NCBI GenBank assembly: GCA_016789885.1
Contig: JAEUPZ010000014.1
Span: forward strand, 1-64,000
Length of the DNA: 64,000 bases
Reading direction: 5' to 3'
From: Chromatiales bacterium
Lineage (GTDB): Bacteria > Pseudomonadota > Gammaproteobacteria > Steroidobacterales > GCA-2729495
Under the pieces are notes generated by a model, which searched no databases, had not been told where the DNA came from, and was given only the letters and a program-made list of their open reading frames with translations. The translations under genes and the position numbers were made by a program. Each line of letters opens with the position of its first letter. The stretch's first letter is position 1. Positions 42,969 through 54,114 of this stretch are shown in pieces.

Positions 42969-44549
42969 CTAGGCAACCGGGTCCCGGCGCGGCCTGACCC
43001 GGGTGCGCGGCACGGGGGCCGGCGCCAGGGCCTCGAGGGTGTCGGCGGCCAGGCCCACGCCGGCCTCGTTGAAGTAGTTGTAGGTGACGTCGGCGCCGGC
43101 CGCCACGATGGGCTCGCGGTCCTCGGCAAACGTGTAGGTGGCGCTGATCAGCCCGCGGAAGCCGGCGCGCCGCAGCTGCCGGCTCGCCAGCACCTTGGCC
43201 TCGGTGTCGGGCACCGCCAGTACGATCACCTTCACCCGGTCCAGGCTCACCCGTGGCCAGAGCCCGGGGTCCTCCGCGTCGGCGTAGAGCACGCGGCGGC
43301 CGGCCTTGAGGTGGCGCTCGACCTTGGCGAAGTCGCTGTCGAGGCCGATGACCTTCTGGCCGCTCTCGCGCAGGTAGTCGTAGGCACCGGTGCCGACGCG
43401 GCCCATGCCGACGACCACGGCCTCGGCGGAGCCGAACGACAGCGGCTCGTCGTCGGGATGGCGGCGTCGCCGCTCGAGGGGGCGCAGCCAGGGCTCGAGG
43501 CGCTTGAAGAGGTCGTGCGAGTAGCGGTTCAGCGGTGCGGCCGCGACGAACGACAGTGCCACCGCGATGGCGGTGGCCACCAGCCATTCGTTCGGGACCA
43601 GCCCCTGTCTCGCGGCGCCTGCCATGACGATCAGGCCGAACTCGCTGTAGCTCGCGAGGCCGAGGGCTGCCAGGAAGGCCGTGCGGGCCGACAGCGCGAA
43701 CATGAGCAGCAGCCCGAAGAAGAGCGCCACTTTCAGCGGCAGCAGGGCCAGCGGTATCGCCGCCAGCAGCAGCGTGTCCAAGGTGGGCAGCCCGGCGAGA
43801 CCGACGGTCAGGAAGAACCCCACCAGGAAGAACTCGCGGGTGCCCCACAGGGCCTCGCCCAGCTCCACGGCGCGCCGGTGGCCAGCCATGGACATCCCGA
43901 CCACCAGTGCGCCGAGTTCGGCCGACAGGCCGACCGACTCGAAGCCATAGGCGCCGACGCCCAGCGCCAGGACGGCGCCGAGCAGCACCAGCAGCTCGCC
44001 ATGGCCGACGCGGTCGATGACGCGGTGGAGCAGGGGAATCGCTGCGGGCACCAGCAGCACGAGCGCTGCCGTGGGGCCCAGGGCGGTGCCGCCGGTGGCG
44101 GCCAGGATGCCGACGGCGATGACGTCCTGGACGATCAGGATGCCGATGGCGACGCGGCCGTGGAAGGCGCGGATCTCGCGCTTCTCGTCGAGGATCTTGG
44201 CGGCCAGCACCGTGCTCGAGAAGGCCAGGGTTCCGGCAATGGCCAGCAGCAGGACGAACGGCGCATCGGCGCGCAGCGCTGCTGCGAGGGCGAGGAACAG
44301 CCCGAACTGCAGCGACGCGCCACCCCACACCTCGGCCCGGAGCATGTTCTTCAGGCGCAGTTTCAGCCCGACCGTGAACAGGAGCAGCAGCACGCCCAGG
44401 TGTGCGAGCTCGTCGAGGACCTCGGTGCGCTCGACGCCCAGGGCGTTCAACGCGAAACCCGCCGCGAGGAAGCCCACCAGCGGTGGCAGGCGGAACTGCC
44501 GGGCCACGAGGCCGAGCAGGAAGGCGGCGCCGATCCAGACTGCAAGCAT
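42969..44549 (-). CDS. CPA2-family cation/proton antiporter with RCK domain (KefC-like)
   Basis: A 526-residue inner-membrane antiporter. Residues 1 to about 380 hold some 12 helices of the Na+/H+ exchanger (CPA2) fold, including LQFGLFLALAAALRAD and the FSSTVLAAKIL helix pair. The C-terminal TrkA-N/RCK domain begins with AVVVGMGRVGTGAYDYL and ends near VTYNYFNEAGVGLAADTLEA; it binds nucleotide and gates transport. Relatives are glutathione-gated K+ efflux (KefC) and RosB proteins. No KefF/KefG ancillary gene is nearby. The ATG at 44549 directly precedes the first helix. It is divergent from the DUF748 gene. Confidence 0.9.
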   Translation of the reverse strand: MLAVWIGAAFLLGLVARQFRLPPLVGFLAAGFALNALGVERTEVLDELAHLGVLLLLFTVGLKLRLKNMLRAEVWGGASLQFGLFLALAAALRADAPFVLLLAIAGTLAFSSTVLAAKILDEKREIRAFHGRVAIGILIVQDVIAVGILAATGGTALGPTAALVLLVPAAIPLLHRVIDRVGHGELLVLLGAVLALGVGAYGFESVGLSAELGALVVGMSMAGHRRAVELGEALWGTREFFLVGFFLTVGLAGLPTLDTLLLAAIPLALLPLKVALFFGLLLMFALSARTAFLAALGLASYSEFGLIVMAGAARQGLVPNEWLVATAIAVALSFVAAAPLNRYSHDLFKRLEPWLRPLERRRRHPDDEPLSFGSAEAVVVGMGRVGTGAYDYLRESGQKVIGLDSDFAKVERHLKAGRRVLYADAEDPGLWPRVSLDRVKVIVLAVPDTEAKVLASRQLRRAGFRGLISATYTFAEDREPIVAAGADVTYNYFNEAGVGLAADTLEALAPAPVPRTRVRPRRDPVA

Positions 44550-44719
44550 CGCGGGACAGGTGCTCCGTGGTGACTGACGGGCGGGCCGAAGGCATCTTCC
44601 CCCGGAAGCGCCACCCGCGTCACGGCCCGGGGGACCGTCGCGCCCAGCGGCGGTTGTGGTCTGCCGGGGCACTGCCGCATGATCCGCGAAGTCTGAATCC
44701 CGCGCGGGGCCGTTGAACC

Positions 44720-47713
44720 ATGCCACAGTTCCTTCGCCGCCCGCTCTTCTGGGGAGTGCTGGCGGGCCTGGTACTGGCCTGGACCCTGCTCGGCTTCCTG
44801 GCCGTGCCTCGCCTCGTCGCTTCCCTCGCCCGCGACCAGGTCCGCAACGACTACGGCCGCGAGCTCGGCATCGGCGAGGTGCGGTTCAATCCGTGGCTGC
44901 TCGCCCTCGAGGTGCGCGGCATCGCGCTGCCCGACGCCGACGGCGGGCCGCTGCTCACCCTCGACCGGCTGTTCCTCGACCTGCAGGTCGACTCGGTGTG
45001 GCGCCGGGCCCTCTCGTTCCGCGCGGTCGCCGTCGACGGCCTCGTGGTCCACGCAACCCTCCGCCCCGGCGGCGACCTGAACCTGGCCGACCTGGCGAAT
45101 CCGGCCCTGCCACCCGGCGAGCCGCCGCCACCGGCGGAGCCGCTGCCGGCGGTCGAGGTCGCCGACCTCAGCGTCCAGGGCGCCCGCATCGTGTTCGCCG
45201 ACCGCGACCGGGCCGACCCCTACACGACGGAGCTGGCGCCGCTCACCTTCCGGGTCCGCGACCTCAGCACGCACATCACCGGCGGCGACCAATACGAGCT
45301 CGACGTCACGGCCTTCGGCGACGCGCGCATCCGCTGGCGTGGCACCTTCGAGCTCGAGCCCCTGGCCTCGGCGGGCGAACTCGAGCTGGCCGGCATCCCG
45401 CTGCCGGAAGTGGACCGCTTCCTCGGCGATGCGCTGCCGCTGCAGCTGGCGGCGGGCACGGCGTCGTTCCGGGCGCGCTACGACCTTGCGGACGCGCCGG
45501 AGGGCCTGCGGTTCGTCGCCGACGAGGGCGGCGCCGAGGTGCGCGGGCTGGCGCTGCGCGAGCGGGGAGGGGCCGTCGACCTGGTCAAGGTACCTGCCAT
45601 CGACATCGCCGGGCTACGGGCCGACCTTGCCCGGTCGACCGTCGACATCGGCTCGGTCAACGCGGCCGACGGCGTGGTGACCGCCTGGCTCGAGCCCGAT
45701 GGCAGCGTGAACCTGGTGGCCCTGGCAGGTCCGTCCGCGCCCGCCGCCGATCCGGCCGCCCCGGAGCCCGCCAGCGCGGTTGCCGACGGTGCTGCGCCGC
45801 CCGCGGCGGACGGCGACGCCTGGACCGTCCGGGCGCCGGCGCTCGCGGTCCGCAACTTCACCGTCACCGTCGAGGATCGCTCCCTGGAGCCTGCGGCCCG
45901 CGTGACGCTGGCGCCCGTCGATGTCGCCGTCGCGGGCTTCACGACGGCGCCGGACGCTGCGGTGCAGGTGACGCTGTCCACCGGGATCAACGGGAAGGGC
46001 ACGCTGCAGGCGAAGGCCGACACGCGCCTCGACACGCTGGCGACGGAGGCCACCCTCGAGCTGGCAGGCCTTGCCCTCGAGGACCTGCAGCCCTGGGTGG
46101 CGCGGGCCGCCAACCTCGACGTGCGGCAGGGCAGGCTCGACGTCACCGGCAAGCTGACCTATGGGCCTGCCGACGCTGGTGATGCGGTCGGGTTTCGCGG
46201 CGACGTCACGGTGGCCGGGCTGCGCGCCATCGACACCCTGCTCGGCGAGGACTTCGTCAAGTGGTCGAAGCTCCGCCTGCGTGGCGTCGAGTACGACTCG
46301 CTGCCGGCCCCCGGCCGTCTGCGCATCCGCGAGGTTGCCGCTGCCTCGCCGTACGTCCGCCTGATCATCGGTCCCGACGGCACGACGAACCTGGACACGG
46401 TGCTGGCGGCGCCCGGTGCGGCATCTGCGGTGCCCGCGGAGGCATCGGCCGGAGCTGATGCGCCAGCGCCGGACAAGCCGGCGGAGCCGTCGCTGGCCGC
46501 GCAGGTCGACGTGGTCCGCATCCGTGACGGCTCGACCGACTTCGCCGACCTGTCGATCAGGCCGCCGTTCGCCACGGGCATCCAGAAGCTGAAGGGTACC
46601 GTGCGCGGCCTGAGCTCCGACCCGAAGGCCCGGGCGACCGTCGAGCTCGACGGCCAGGTGGACCAGTTCTCGCCGGTGAAGATCCGTGGCGAGGTGAACC
46701 CGCTGGCGGCCGAGACCTCGCTCGACATCTCGATGTCCTTCCGCAACTTCGAGCTGGCCTCGTTCACGCCCTATGCCGGCCGCTTCGCGGGTTACTCGAT
46801 CCGGCAGGGCAAGCTCAACCTCGACCTGAACTACGTCGTCGAGGGCCAGCAGCTCAAGGCCGACCACCACATCGTCATCGACCAGCTCGAGCTGGGCGAC
46901 AAGGTCGACAGCCCCGACGCCGTGTCCCTGCCGCTGAAGCTCGCGGTGGCGCTGCTGAAGGACCGCAACGGCGTCATCGACCTCGAACTGCCGGTCTCCG
47001 GCAGCCTCGACGACCCGCAGTTCCGCCTGGCGCCGATCATCTGGAAGGTGTTCGTCAACCTGATCACCAAGGCGGTGACGGCGCCCTTCGCGCTGCTGGG
47101 CTCGCTGTTCGGCGGAGGCGACGACGTGAACCTCATCGCCTTCGCGCCCGGCGAAGCCTCGCTCGGCGGCGACGGCCAGTCGCGCATCGATGCGCTGGTG
47201 AAGGCGCTGACCGAGCGTCCCGGGCTCGAGCTGACCGTGCCGGCCGTGTTCAGCCGCGACGCCGACGGGCCGGCACTGGTGGAGTCGCGCCTGGCGGCGC
47301 TGGTGGTGGACGCCAAGCGCCGTGAGCTCGCGGCCCGCAAGGCCGATCCGGCCACCGCGGGCTTCGACGCCATCGCGGCTGACCGTGATGACTACCTGAA
47401 GCAGCTCACCGCGGCCTGGCGCGAGACGGCCGGTCCGAAGGCGCCGCTGCCGCCACTGCCCCCGGCGCCGGCGGGCGACGTCGCCGATCCGGATGATCCC
47501 GAGCCGCGCATCGCCGTACTGGAGGCGGCGTTGCGTGCGCGCATCGAGGTGGGCGACGCCGAGCTCTTCGACCTCGCGCGCCGCCGGGCGGTCCTCGTAG
47601 AGGAGCGGCTGCTCACCGGCACCGGCATCGCGCCGGAGCGCGTGTTCCTCGTGGCACCGACAGCCGTCGAGGCCGGGGACGGCGCGGTGGTGCTGGAGCT
47701 CGCGCTGCGTTGA
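44720..47713 (+). CDS. DUF748-domain AsmA-like envelope protein
   Basis: A 997-residue protein with an N-terminal membrane anchor (WGVLAGLVLAWTLLGFLAVP) followed by long repetitive beta-rich segments of DUF748/AsmA type. It has the characteristic LGIGEVRFNPWLLALEVRGI opening and the later IVIDQLELGDKVDSPDAVSLP block. AsmA-like proteins form long periplasmic bridges that carry phospholipids between membranes. An Ala/Pro-rich linker (PAADPAAPEPASAVADGA) interrupts the beta structure at about residue 350. Function beyond envelope maintenance is not assigned. It begins 170 bp from the divergent antiporter start. Confidence 0.85.
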   Translation: MPQFLRRPLFWGVLAGLVLAWTLLGFLAVPRLVASLARDQVRNDYGRELGIGEVRFNPWLLALEVRGIALPDADGGPLLTLDRLFLDLQVDSVWRRALSFRAVAVDGLVVHATLRPGGDLNLADLANPALPPGEPPPPAEPLPAVEVADLSVQGARIVFADRDRADPYTTELAPLTFRVRDLSTHITGGDQYELDVTAFGDARIRWRGTFELEPLASAGELELAGIPLPEVDRFLGDALPLQLAAGTASFRARYDLADAPEGLRFVADEGGAEVRGLALRERGGAVDLVKVPAIDIAGLRADLARSTVDIGSVNAADGVVTAWLEPDGSVNLVALAGPSAPAADPAAPEPASAVADGAAPPAADGDAWTVRAPALAVRNFTVTVEDRSLEPAARVTLAPVDVAVAGFTTAPDAAVQVTLSTGINGKGTLQAKADTRLDTLATEATLELAGLALEDLQPWVARAANLDVRQGRLDVTGKLTYGPADAGDAVGFRGDVTVAGLRAIDTLLGEDFVKWSKLRLRGVEYDSLPAPGRLRIREVAAASPYVRLIIGPDGTTNLDTVLAAPGAASAVPAEASAGADAPAPDKPAEPSLAAQVDVVRIRDGSTDFADLSIRPPFATGIQKLKGTVRGLSSDPKARATVELDGQVDQFSPVKIRGEVNPLAAETSLDISMSFRNFELASFTPYAGRFAGYSIRQGKLNLDLNYVVEGQQLKADHHIVIDQLELGDKVDSPDAVSLPLKLAVALLKDRNGVIDLELPVSGSLDDPQFRLAPIIWKVFVNLITKAVTAPFALLGSLFGGGDDVNLIAFAPGEASLGGDGQSRIDALVKALTERPGLELTVPAVFSRDADGPALVESRLAALVVDAKRRELAARKADPATAGFDAIAADRDDYLKQLTAAWRETAGPKAPLPPLPPAPAGDVADPDDPEPRIAVLEAALRARIEVGDAELFDLARRRAVLVEERLLTGTGIAPERVFLVAPTAVEAGDGAVVLELALR

Positions 47714-47904
47714 CCGCGACGGGCTGCTTTGCGTTCCGCCGCCGTTCCGTGTAGGGTGCCTTCCGTCAAGGCTGTCCTCCGATCAGCCCGTTCATCCTCG
47801 CGGCCAGTCCGCCCGTCCATCGACAGGCACACCGCGTACCGTTAGTCCCGCCGCCATCGGATACAGGCCAACGCCTGCCGGCCGGACTGGAAAACACATA
47901 CTTC

Positions 47905-49200
<1,296 letters not shown>

Positions 49201-49228
49201 CCGGACTTCGCGCTCTTATACTGCGCGG

Positions 49229-50929
49229 ATGCCAGCCATCCGCGCCGTTCGAATCCCGGGCAGCGGCCGGGCGACGGATCCCCGTCTGCCCGGCCGCTGC
49301 AACGGTCCGTTCCCGCCCGCCGTGGTCCACGGCCTGGCACTGATCCTGACGCTCGCCCTGCCGGTTGCCGGCAGTGCCGGGGAGCCCGCCCTCGATGCCG
49401 AGGCCTGCGCAGCGCTGCAGGCCCTCGACTACACCACCGATGTCGGTGCGGCCGTACGCTTCGCGGCCACCGCCGCGACGCCTGCCGCCGGAGACCAGCC
49501 GGCGCTGTGCCGCGTGGCCGGCACCATTGCCCCGGCCGTCGGTTTCGAGGCGCGCCTGCCGGTCAGCGGCTGGAACGGCAAGCTGCTGGTCACCGGGTGC
49601 GCGAACCTGTGTGGCTCTATCCTCGCCACCGGCTTCGAGGACGCGCTGGCCCGCGGCTACGCCGTGGCATCGACCGACCTCGGCCACCGCGGCGACCAGT
49701 CCGATGCCACGTGGGCGCTGAACAACCCCGCCGCAGAGGCCGATTACGGCCACCGGGCCACCCACGTCACGACGCTGCTGGCCAAGGCGCTGGTGGCCGG
49801 TTACTACGGGGCCCGGCCCGAGTTCAGTTACTTCCGCGGCTGCTCCACCGGCGGGCGCCAGGGGCTCGTGGCCGCCGGGCGCTACCCGGACGACTTCGAC
49901 GGCATCATCGCCGGCGCGCCGTTCCACCAGACGCTGTCGGTGCCCCACATGGCCTGGGCCGTGGCGGCGAACGCCGCGGCCGACGGCAGCCCGATCCTCG
50001 GGCGTCCCCAGTTCGAACTGCTTGCCCGGGCGGCGCAGGCCGCCTGCGATGGCGGTGACGGCCTCGAGGACGGCGTCATCGGCGATCCGGAGGGCTGCAG
50101 CTTCGACCCTGGCACCCTGGCCTGCGGCGCCGATGGCAACGGCGAGTGCCTGGATGCCGCCCAGGTGGCCGCGGCGAGGAAGATCTACGGCGGTGCCCGC
50201 ACCAGCGCCGGCGAGTCCCTCTCACTGTACCCCGGCGGTGCCCCGGTCGGCAGCGAGCCCACCTGGGCGCAGATGCTGCTGCCGGCCGATGGCCGGCCCG
50301 CGTACTTCGCCTTCATCGTGCAGAACTGGTCGCGGTACCTCGCTTACGCGCCCGATCCCTCGGGAGCCGGGCCATTGGTCTTCGATTTCGACCGGGACCC
50401 CGCGCGTCTGCGGGCTACGGCGGCCGTGGCCGGCTTCCGCCCCGACCTGCGGGCGTTCCGTGCCCGGGGTGGGCGCCTGATCCTGTACCACGGGTGGGTC
50501 GACGAGAGCCTGATGCCCGCCCATACCCTCGACTACTGGCGCCGCGCCACGGACACCCTCGGCGGGCCCGTCGCCCTGGCCGAACTGGCGCGGCTCTACA
50601 TGGTCCCCGGCATGCAGCACTGTGGCGGTGGGCCGGGTGCCGCGGAGATCGACTTCCTCACGGCGCTGGAACGCTGGGTCGAGGAGGGGTCCGCGCCGGA
50701 CGCACTGGTCGCGGCCCGGGTGCGCGAGCCGGTGCCCACCTACGTGCGCCAGCCGCGGTTCCCGCTGCCGTCGGAACAGGTGCTCTTCGAGCGGCCGGTG
50801 TTCCCGTACCCCGACGTGGCGGAGTACGCGGGCAGCGGTGACAAGGCCGCGGTGGCGAGTTTCCGGCGGCGTCTGCCGCGCGCGGCGCCCGCCCCGGCGG
50901 CGGCGCAGCCGCGCGCGGTCGCCCCCTGA
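49229..50929 (+). CDS. exported tannase/feruloyl-esterase-family hydrolase
   Basis: A 566-residue alpha/beta hydrolase of the tannase family. The nucleophile motif is YFRGCSTGGRQGLVA; the Asp lies in LYHGWVDESLMPAH and the His in VPGMQHCGGG. A Cys next to the Ser (GCS) and one after the His (QHC) form the CS-D-HC disulfide typical of feruloyl esterases. A signal-like segment (HGLALILTLALPVAGSAG) follows a basic N-terminus, indicating export. The ATG at 49229 sits just downstream of a -10-like TATACT, so a shorter start cannot be excluded. It likely hydrolyses phenolic esters. Confidence 0.87.
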   Translation: MPAIRAVRIPGSGRATDPRLPGRCNGPFPPAVVHGLALILTLALPVAGSAGEPALDAEACAALQALDYTTDVGAAVRFAATAATPAAGDQPALCRVAGTIAPAVGFEARLPVSGWNGKLLVTGCANLCGSILATGFEDALARGYAVASTDLGHRGDQSDATWALNNPAAEADYGHRATHVTTLLAKALVAGYYGARPEFSYFRGCSTGGRQGLVAAGRYPDDFDGIIAGAPFHQTLSVPHMAWAVAANAAADGSPILGRPQFELLARAAQAACDGGDGLEDGVIGDPEGCSFDPGTLACGADGNGECLDAAQVAAARKIYGGARTSAGESLSLYPGGAPVGSEPTWAQMLLPADGRPAYFAFIVQNWSRYLAYAPDPSGAGPLVFDFDRDPARLRATAAVAGFRPDLRAFRARGGRLILYHGWVDESLMPAHTLDYWRRATDTLGGPVALAELARLYMVPGMQHCGGGPGAAEIDFLTALERWVEEGSAPDALVAARVREPVPTYVRQPRFPLPSEQVLFERPVFPYPDVAEYAGSGDKAAVASFRRRLPRAAPAPAAAQPRAVAP

Positions 50930-51011
50930 GCCGGCGCCCGCGCGGTGGCCGGCGGACGGTGCGGGCCGTCCGGTAGACTACGCGCCCCTGCCAACCCCAC
51001 CGGGAACCGCC

Positions 51012-51821
51012 ATGTTCATGCGTCACCTGCTTGCCCTCGTCGCTACGCTGCTGCTGGCGGTGCCGGCCCACGCCGCTGCGGTCCGCGATCCGGCGAGCCC
51101 CACCATCCTGCTGACCGGCGCGAATCGTGGCGTGGGCCTCGCGCTGGCGAAGGAGTACGCGAGCCAGGGCTGGAACGTCATCGCCACCTGCCGCAACCCC
51201 AGGGACGCCGCCGAGCTGCAGGCCCTGGCGAAGTCGAACCCCAAGGTCATCGTCGAGCGCCTGGACGTCGCCAGCTCGAAGCAGCTGGCGGACCTCGCCA
51301 AGCGCTACCGCGGCGTGCCCATCGACGTCCTCTTCAACAACGCGGCGCTGCTCGGCGACCGCAACGACAAGGGCAACAAGCGCCAGCGGTTCGGCAGCCT
51401 CGACGAGGAGCTCTTCGCCGAGGTCATGCGCGTGAACGTGCTGGCCCCGCTGAAGATCTCCGAGGCCTTCGTCGACAACGTGGCGGCCAGCCAGCAGAAG
51501 AAGATCATCGGCATGACCAGCGGCCTCGGCTCGCTGACGCTGATGGGCCGCATGTCGAACTTCTACTTCTACCAGATGAGCAAGGCCGCGCTGAACATGG
51601 GCTTCCGCGCCATGCGCAACGACCTCGGCAAGCGCGGCATCATCGTGGCGATGCTGGCACCCGGCATGGTCGAGACCGACATGCTCGCGGAGTCCGGTTT
51701 CACCGGCAAGGCGCTCACGCCGGCCGAGAGCGCCGGCGGCCTCTACAAGCTGGTGGCCGGACTGACGCTTGAGGACAAGGGGCTGCCCGTCAACGTCGAC
51801 GGCAAGGTCATACCCTGGTAG
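51012..51821 (+). CDS. exported short-chain dehydrogenase/reductase
   Basis: A 269-residue SDR with a signal peptide (MRHLLALVATLLLAVPAHAAA), which is unusual because the family is normally cytoplasmic and NAD(P)-dependent. The Rossmann start LLTGANRGVGLALAKEY is followed by FNNAALLGD, a catalytic Ser in GMTSGLGSL and the Y-x3-K pair in FYQMSKAALNMG. The C-terminus contains the product-binding APGMVETDM. Closest in style to C-factor/carbonyl reductases. It lies between the esterase and the molybdenum-hydroxylase gene on the same strand. Tat export of a folded holoenzyme is not indicated by the signal. Confidence 0.86.
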   Translation: MFMRHLLALVATLLLAVPAHAAAVRDPASPTILLTGANRGVGLALAKEYASQGWNVIATCRNPRDAAELQALAKSNPKVIVERLDVASSKQLADLAKRYRGVPIDVLFNNAALLGDRNDKGNKRQRFGSLDEELFAEVMRVNVLAPLKISEAFVDNVAASQQKKIIGMTSGLGSLTLMGRMSNFYFYQMSKAALNMGFRAMRNDLGKRGIIVAMLAPGMVETDMLAESGFTGKALTPAESAGGLYKLVAGLTLEDKGLPVNVDGKVIPW

Positions 51822-51897
51822 TGCGCGGTCCCGTGCCGGGGAGCGTGGCCCGCCCGCTGGCGGACCCGGTCGCCCGCCACGTGGGCCGGACGACGGC

Positions 51898-54090
51898 ATG
51901 AGCTTCAGCCGCCGCACGCTGCTGGTCGGGGCGGTCGCCGTGGCCGGCGGGGGCCTCGGGCTTGGCGTCTTCCGGTCGCGCCGGGCCCGGGATGCCCGGC
52001 TCGGCGATGCGCCGGGCACCCTCGAGCCCAATGCCTGGCTGCAGCTCACGCCCGACGGCGTCATCACGCTGCAGGTCGACCGCACCGAGCTCGGGCAGGG
52101 CGTCATCACCGGCTTCGTCACGCTGGTAGCCGAGGAGCTCGACGTCCCGCCGGACCAGGTGCGCCATGCGCTGGCGCCGGTCCACCCGCTCTTCCAGGAT
52201 CCGGCCCAGCTCACCGGCGAGAGCACCAGCATGCGCAAGCGCTGGGAGCCGCTGCGCCGGACCGGCGCCACGGCCCGGACGATGCTGCTGCAGGCGGCGG
52301 CGGCGCGCTGGCAGGTGGACGTCGCGACGCTGCGCACCGATGGCACCGGCTTCGTCGTCGATCCGGCGACGGGCGCGCGGCTCGCCTATGGCGAGCTGGC
52401 CGCCGCGGCCGGGGCCCTGCCGGTGCCGGCCGAGGTGACGCTCAAGCCACCGGGCGGCTGGCGCGTGATCGGCACCGACGTACCGCGGCCTGACACGCCG
52501 CCGAAGGTTGCAGGCTCCGCACGCTACGGCATCGATACCCGCCTGCCGGGCCTGCTGACCGCGGTGATCCGGCGGCCGTCGCGGCTGCGCGCGCCCGCGC
52601 TCCGCGTCGATGCCGCGGCGGGCCGGGCCGTGCCTGGCGTGATCGATGTGTTCGCGATGCACGCCGGCGTCGCCGTGGTGGCCGACGGGTTCTGGCCGGC
52701 CCGTACGGCGGCGGCGCGCCTCGACGTCGAATGGGCGCCGGGACCCCTGGCCGGGTTCAGTACGTCCGACGTCCGCGCGCGGCAGGCTGCTGCGCTCGAG
52801 TCTGGTGAGGCCGGGCGGGTGCGGGACGACGGCGACGTCGATGCCGCCTTCGCCCGCGGCGGGCGTGTCGTGTCCGCCGAGTACCACGTGCCGTACCTTG
52901 CGCACGCGACCCTCGAGCCCATGAACGCGACGCTCTGGTTTCGCGATGGCGGCTGCGAGGCCTGGGTGCCGTCCCAGGGACCCGACATGGTGCGCCAGGT
53001 CATCTGCGACATGACGGGGCTACGGCGCGCGCAGGTGCAGGTCCACACGACCCTTGCCGGCGGCGGCTTCGGCCGCCGCGCCACGGTGGACTACGTCACC
53101 GAGGCCGTGGAGATCGCGCGCCGTTTCCGCCAGCCGGTCCAGCTGGTCTGGACCCGCGAGGACGACCTGGCCCACGGCCTGTATCGCGAGTCGAGCCTGC
53201 ACCGGCTGCGCGGTGCCGTCGCTGAAGATGGCGCCATCGCCGCCTGGGAGCACCGGCTCACCAGCGCCGGCCTCAATCATCTCGTCCTGCCCACGGCCCT
53301 GCCGCTGCTCATGCCCGACTGGGTGCCGCCGGGCAGCGCCGCCGGCGCCGCCCGGTGGCTCGGCCCGCGGCTCGACGGCTGGTTTCCGTCGTTCAACGGC
53401 CGCCAGGGCTCCGTCGACCAGCCCTACGCGACCCCGGCCTGCCGCGTCGAGATCACGGCCTGGAATCCCGGCGTCCCCGTGACGATCTGGCGGTCGGTGG
53501 GGCACTCGTACAACGGGTTCGTCGTCGAGAGCTTCATCGACGAACTGGCGGCGGCCGCCGGTGCCGATCCGGCGGACTATCGGCGTCGCCACCTGGCCGG
53601 CCAGCCCCGGCTGCTCGGCGTGCTCGAACTGGCCCTGGAGCGGTCGGGCTGGGGACGCCCGCCGCCGGGCCGCCACCAGGGAATCGCCGTGCACGAAGCC
53701 TTCGGCTCCGCCGTCGCCCAGGTGGCCGAGGTGTCGGTCGATGGCGATGCCATCCGCGTGCATCGCGTCACCTGTGCCGTCGACTGCGGCACGGCCATCA
53801 ACCCCGACGTCGTCCGCCAGCAGCTCGAGGGCGGCGTGATCTTCGGCCTGTCGGCGGCGCTGTACGGCACGATCACCATCGAGGATGGCGCCGTGCGTGA
53901 AACGAACTTCGACGGCTACCGGCTGCTGCGGCTCGCCGACGCACCGGCCGTCGACGTGCACATCGTGCCGTCAACGGCCGATCCCGGCGGCATCGGCGAG
54001 GTGGGCGTGCCGCCGGTCGCCCCGGCCGTCGCCAACGCCGTGTTCGCTGCCACCGGCCGTCGCCTGCGCTCGCTGCCGCTGATGCCCTGA
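51898..54090 (+). CDS. orphan IorB-type molybdopterin hydroxylase large subunit
   Basis: A 730-residue protein matching the isoquinoline 1-oxidoreductase beta subunit of the xanthine dehydrogenase family. A Tat signal (FSRRTLLVGAVAVAGGGLG) leads to molybdopterin-cytosine-dinucleotide-binding repeats (TLAGGGFGRRATVDYVTEAV, IWRSVGHSYNGFVVESFIDE) and the catalytic Glu in GIGEVGVPPVAP. IorB normally needs a small [2Fe-2S] subunit IorA and often a cytochrome; neither lies next to it. It follows the SDR gene by 76 bp. Export by Tat would carry the cofactor-loaded subunit out of the cytoplasm. Confidence 0.88.
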   Translation: MSFSRRTLLVGAVAVAGGGLGLGVFRSRRARDARLGDAPGTLEPNAWLQLTPDGVITLQVDRTELGQGVITGFVTLVAEELDVPPDQVRHALAPVHPLFQDPAQLTGESTSMRKRWEPLRRTGATARTMLLQAAAARWQVDVATLRTDGTGFVVDPATGARLAYGELAAAAGALPVPAEVTLKPPGGWRVIGTDVPRPDTPPKVAGSARYGIDTRLPGLLTAVIRRPSRLRAPALRVDAAAGRAVPGVIDVFAMHAGVAVVADGFWPARTAAARLDVEWAPGPLAGFSTSDVRARQAAALESGEAGRVRDDGDVDAAFARGGRVVSAEYHVPYLAHATLEPMNATLWFRDGGCEAWVPSQGPDMVRQVICDMTGLRRAQVQVHTTLAGGGFGRRATVDYVTEAVEIARRFRQPVQLVWTREDDLAHGLYRESSLHRLRGAVAEDGAIAAWEHRLTSAGLNHLVLPTALPLLMPDWVPPGSAAGAARWLGPRLDGWFPSFNGRQGSVDQPYATPACRVEITAWNPGVPVTIWRSVGHSYNGFVVESFIDELAAAAGADPADYRRRHLAGQPRLLGVLELALERSGWGRPPPGRHQGIAVHEAFGSAVAQVAEVSVDGDAIRVHRVTCAVDCGTAINPDVVRQQLEGGVIFGLSAALYGTITIEDGAVRETNFDGYRLLRLADAPAVDVHIVPSTADPGGIGEVGVPPVAPAVANAVFAATGRRLRSLPLMP

Positions 54091-54114
54091 CGCGCGGCGC
54101 CCCTGCGCGGCCGC

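Noticed and set aside
47714..47904. Structured cold-shock leader of rhlE
   Set aside because: The 191-bp leader is long, but I could not identify a conserved fold or cold-box sequence by eye.
49217..49231. Possible leaderless mRNA start of the tannase-type gene (TATACT about 7 bp before the ATG)
   Set aside because: Suggestive, but there is no convincing -35 and the true start may be further downstream at the signal peptide; not enough evidence to claim.
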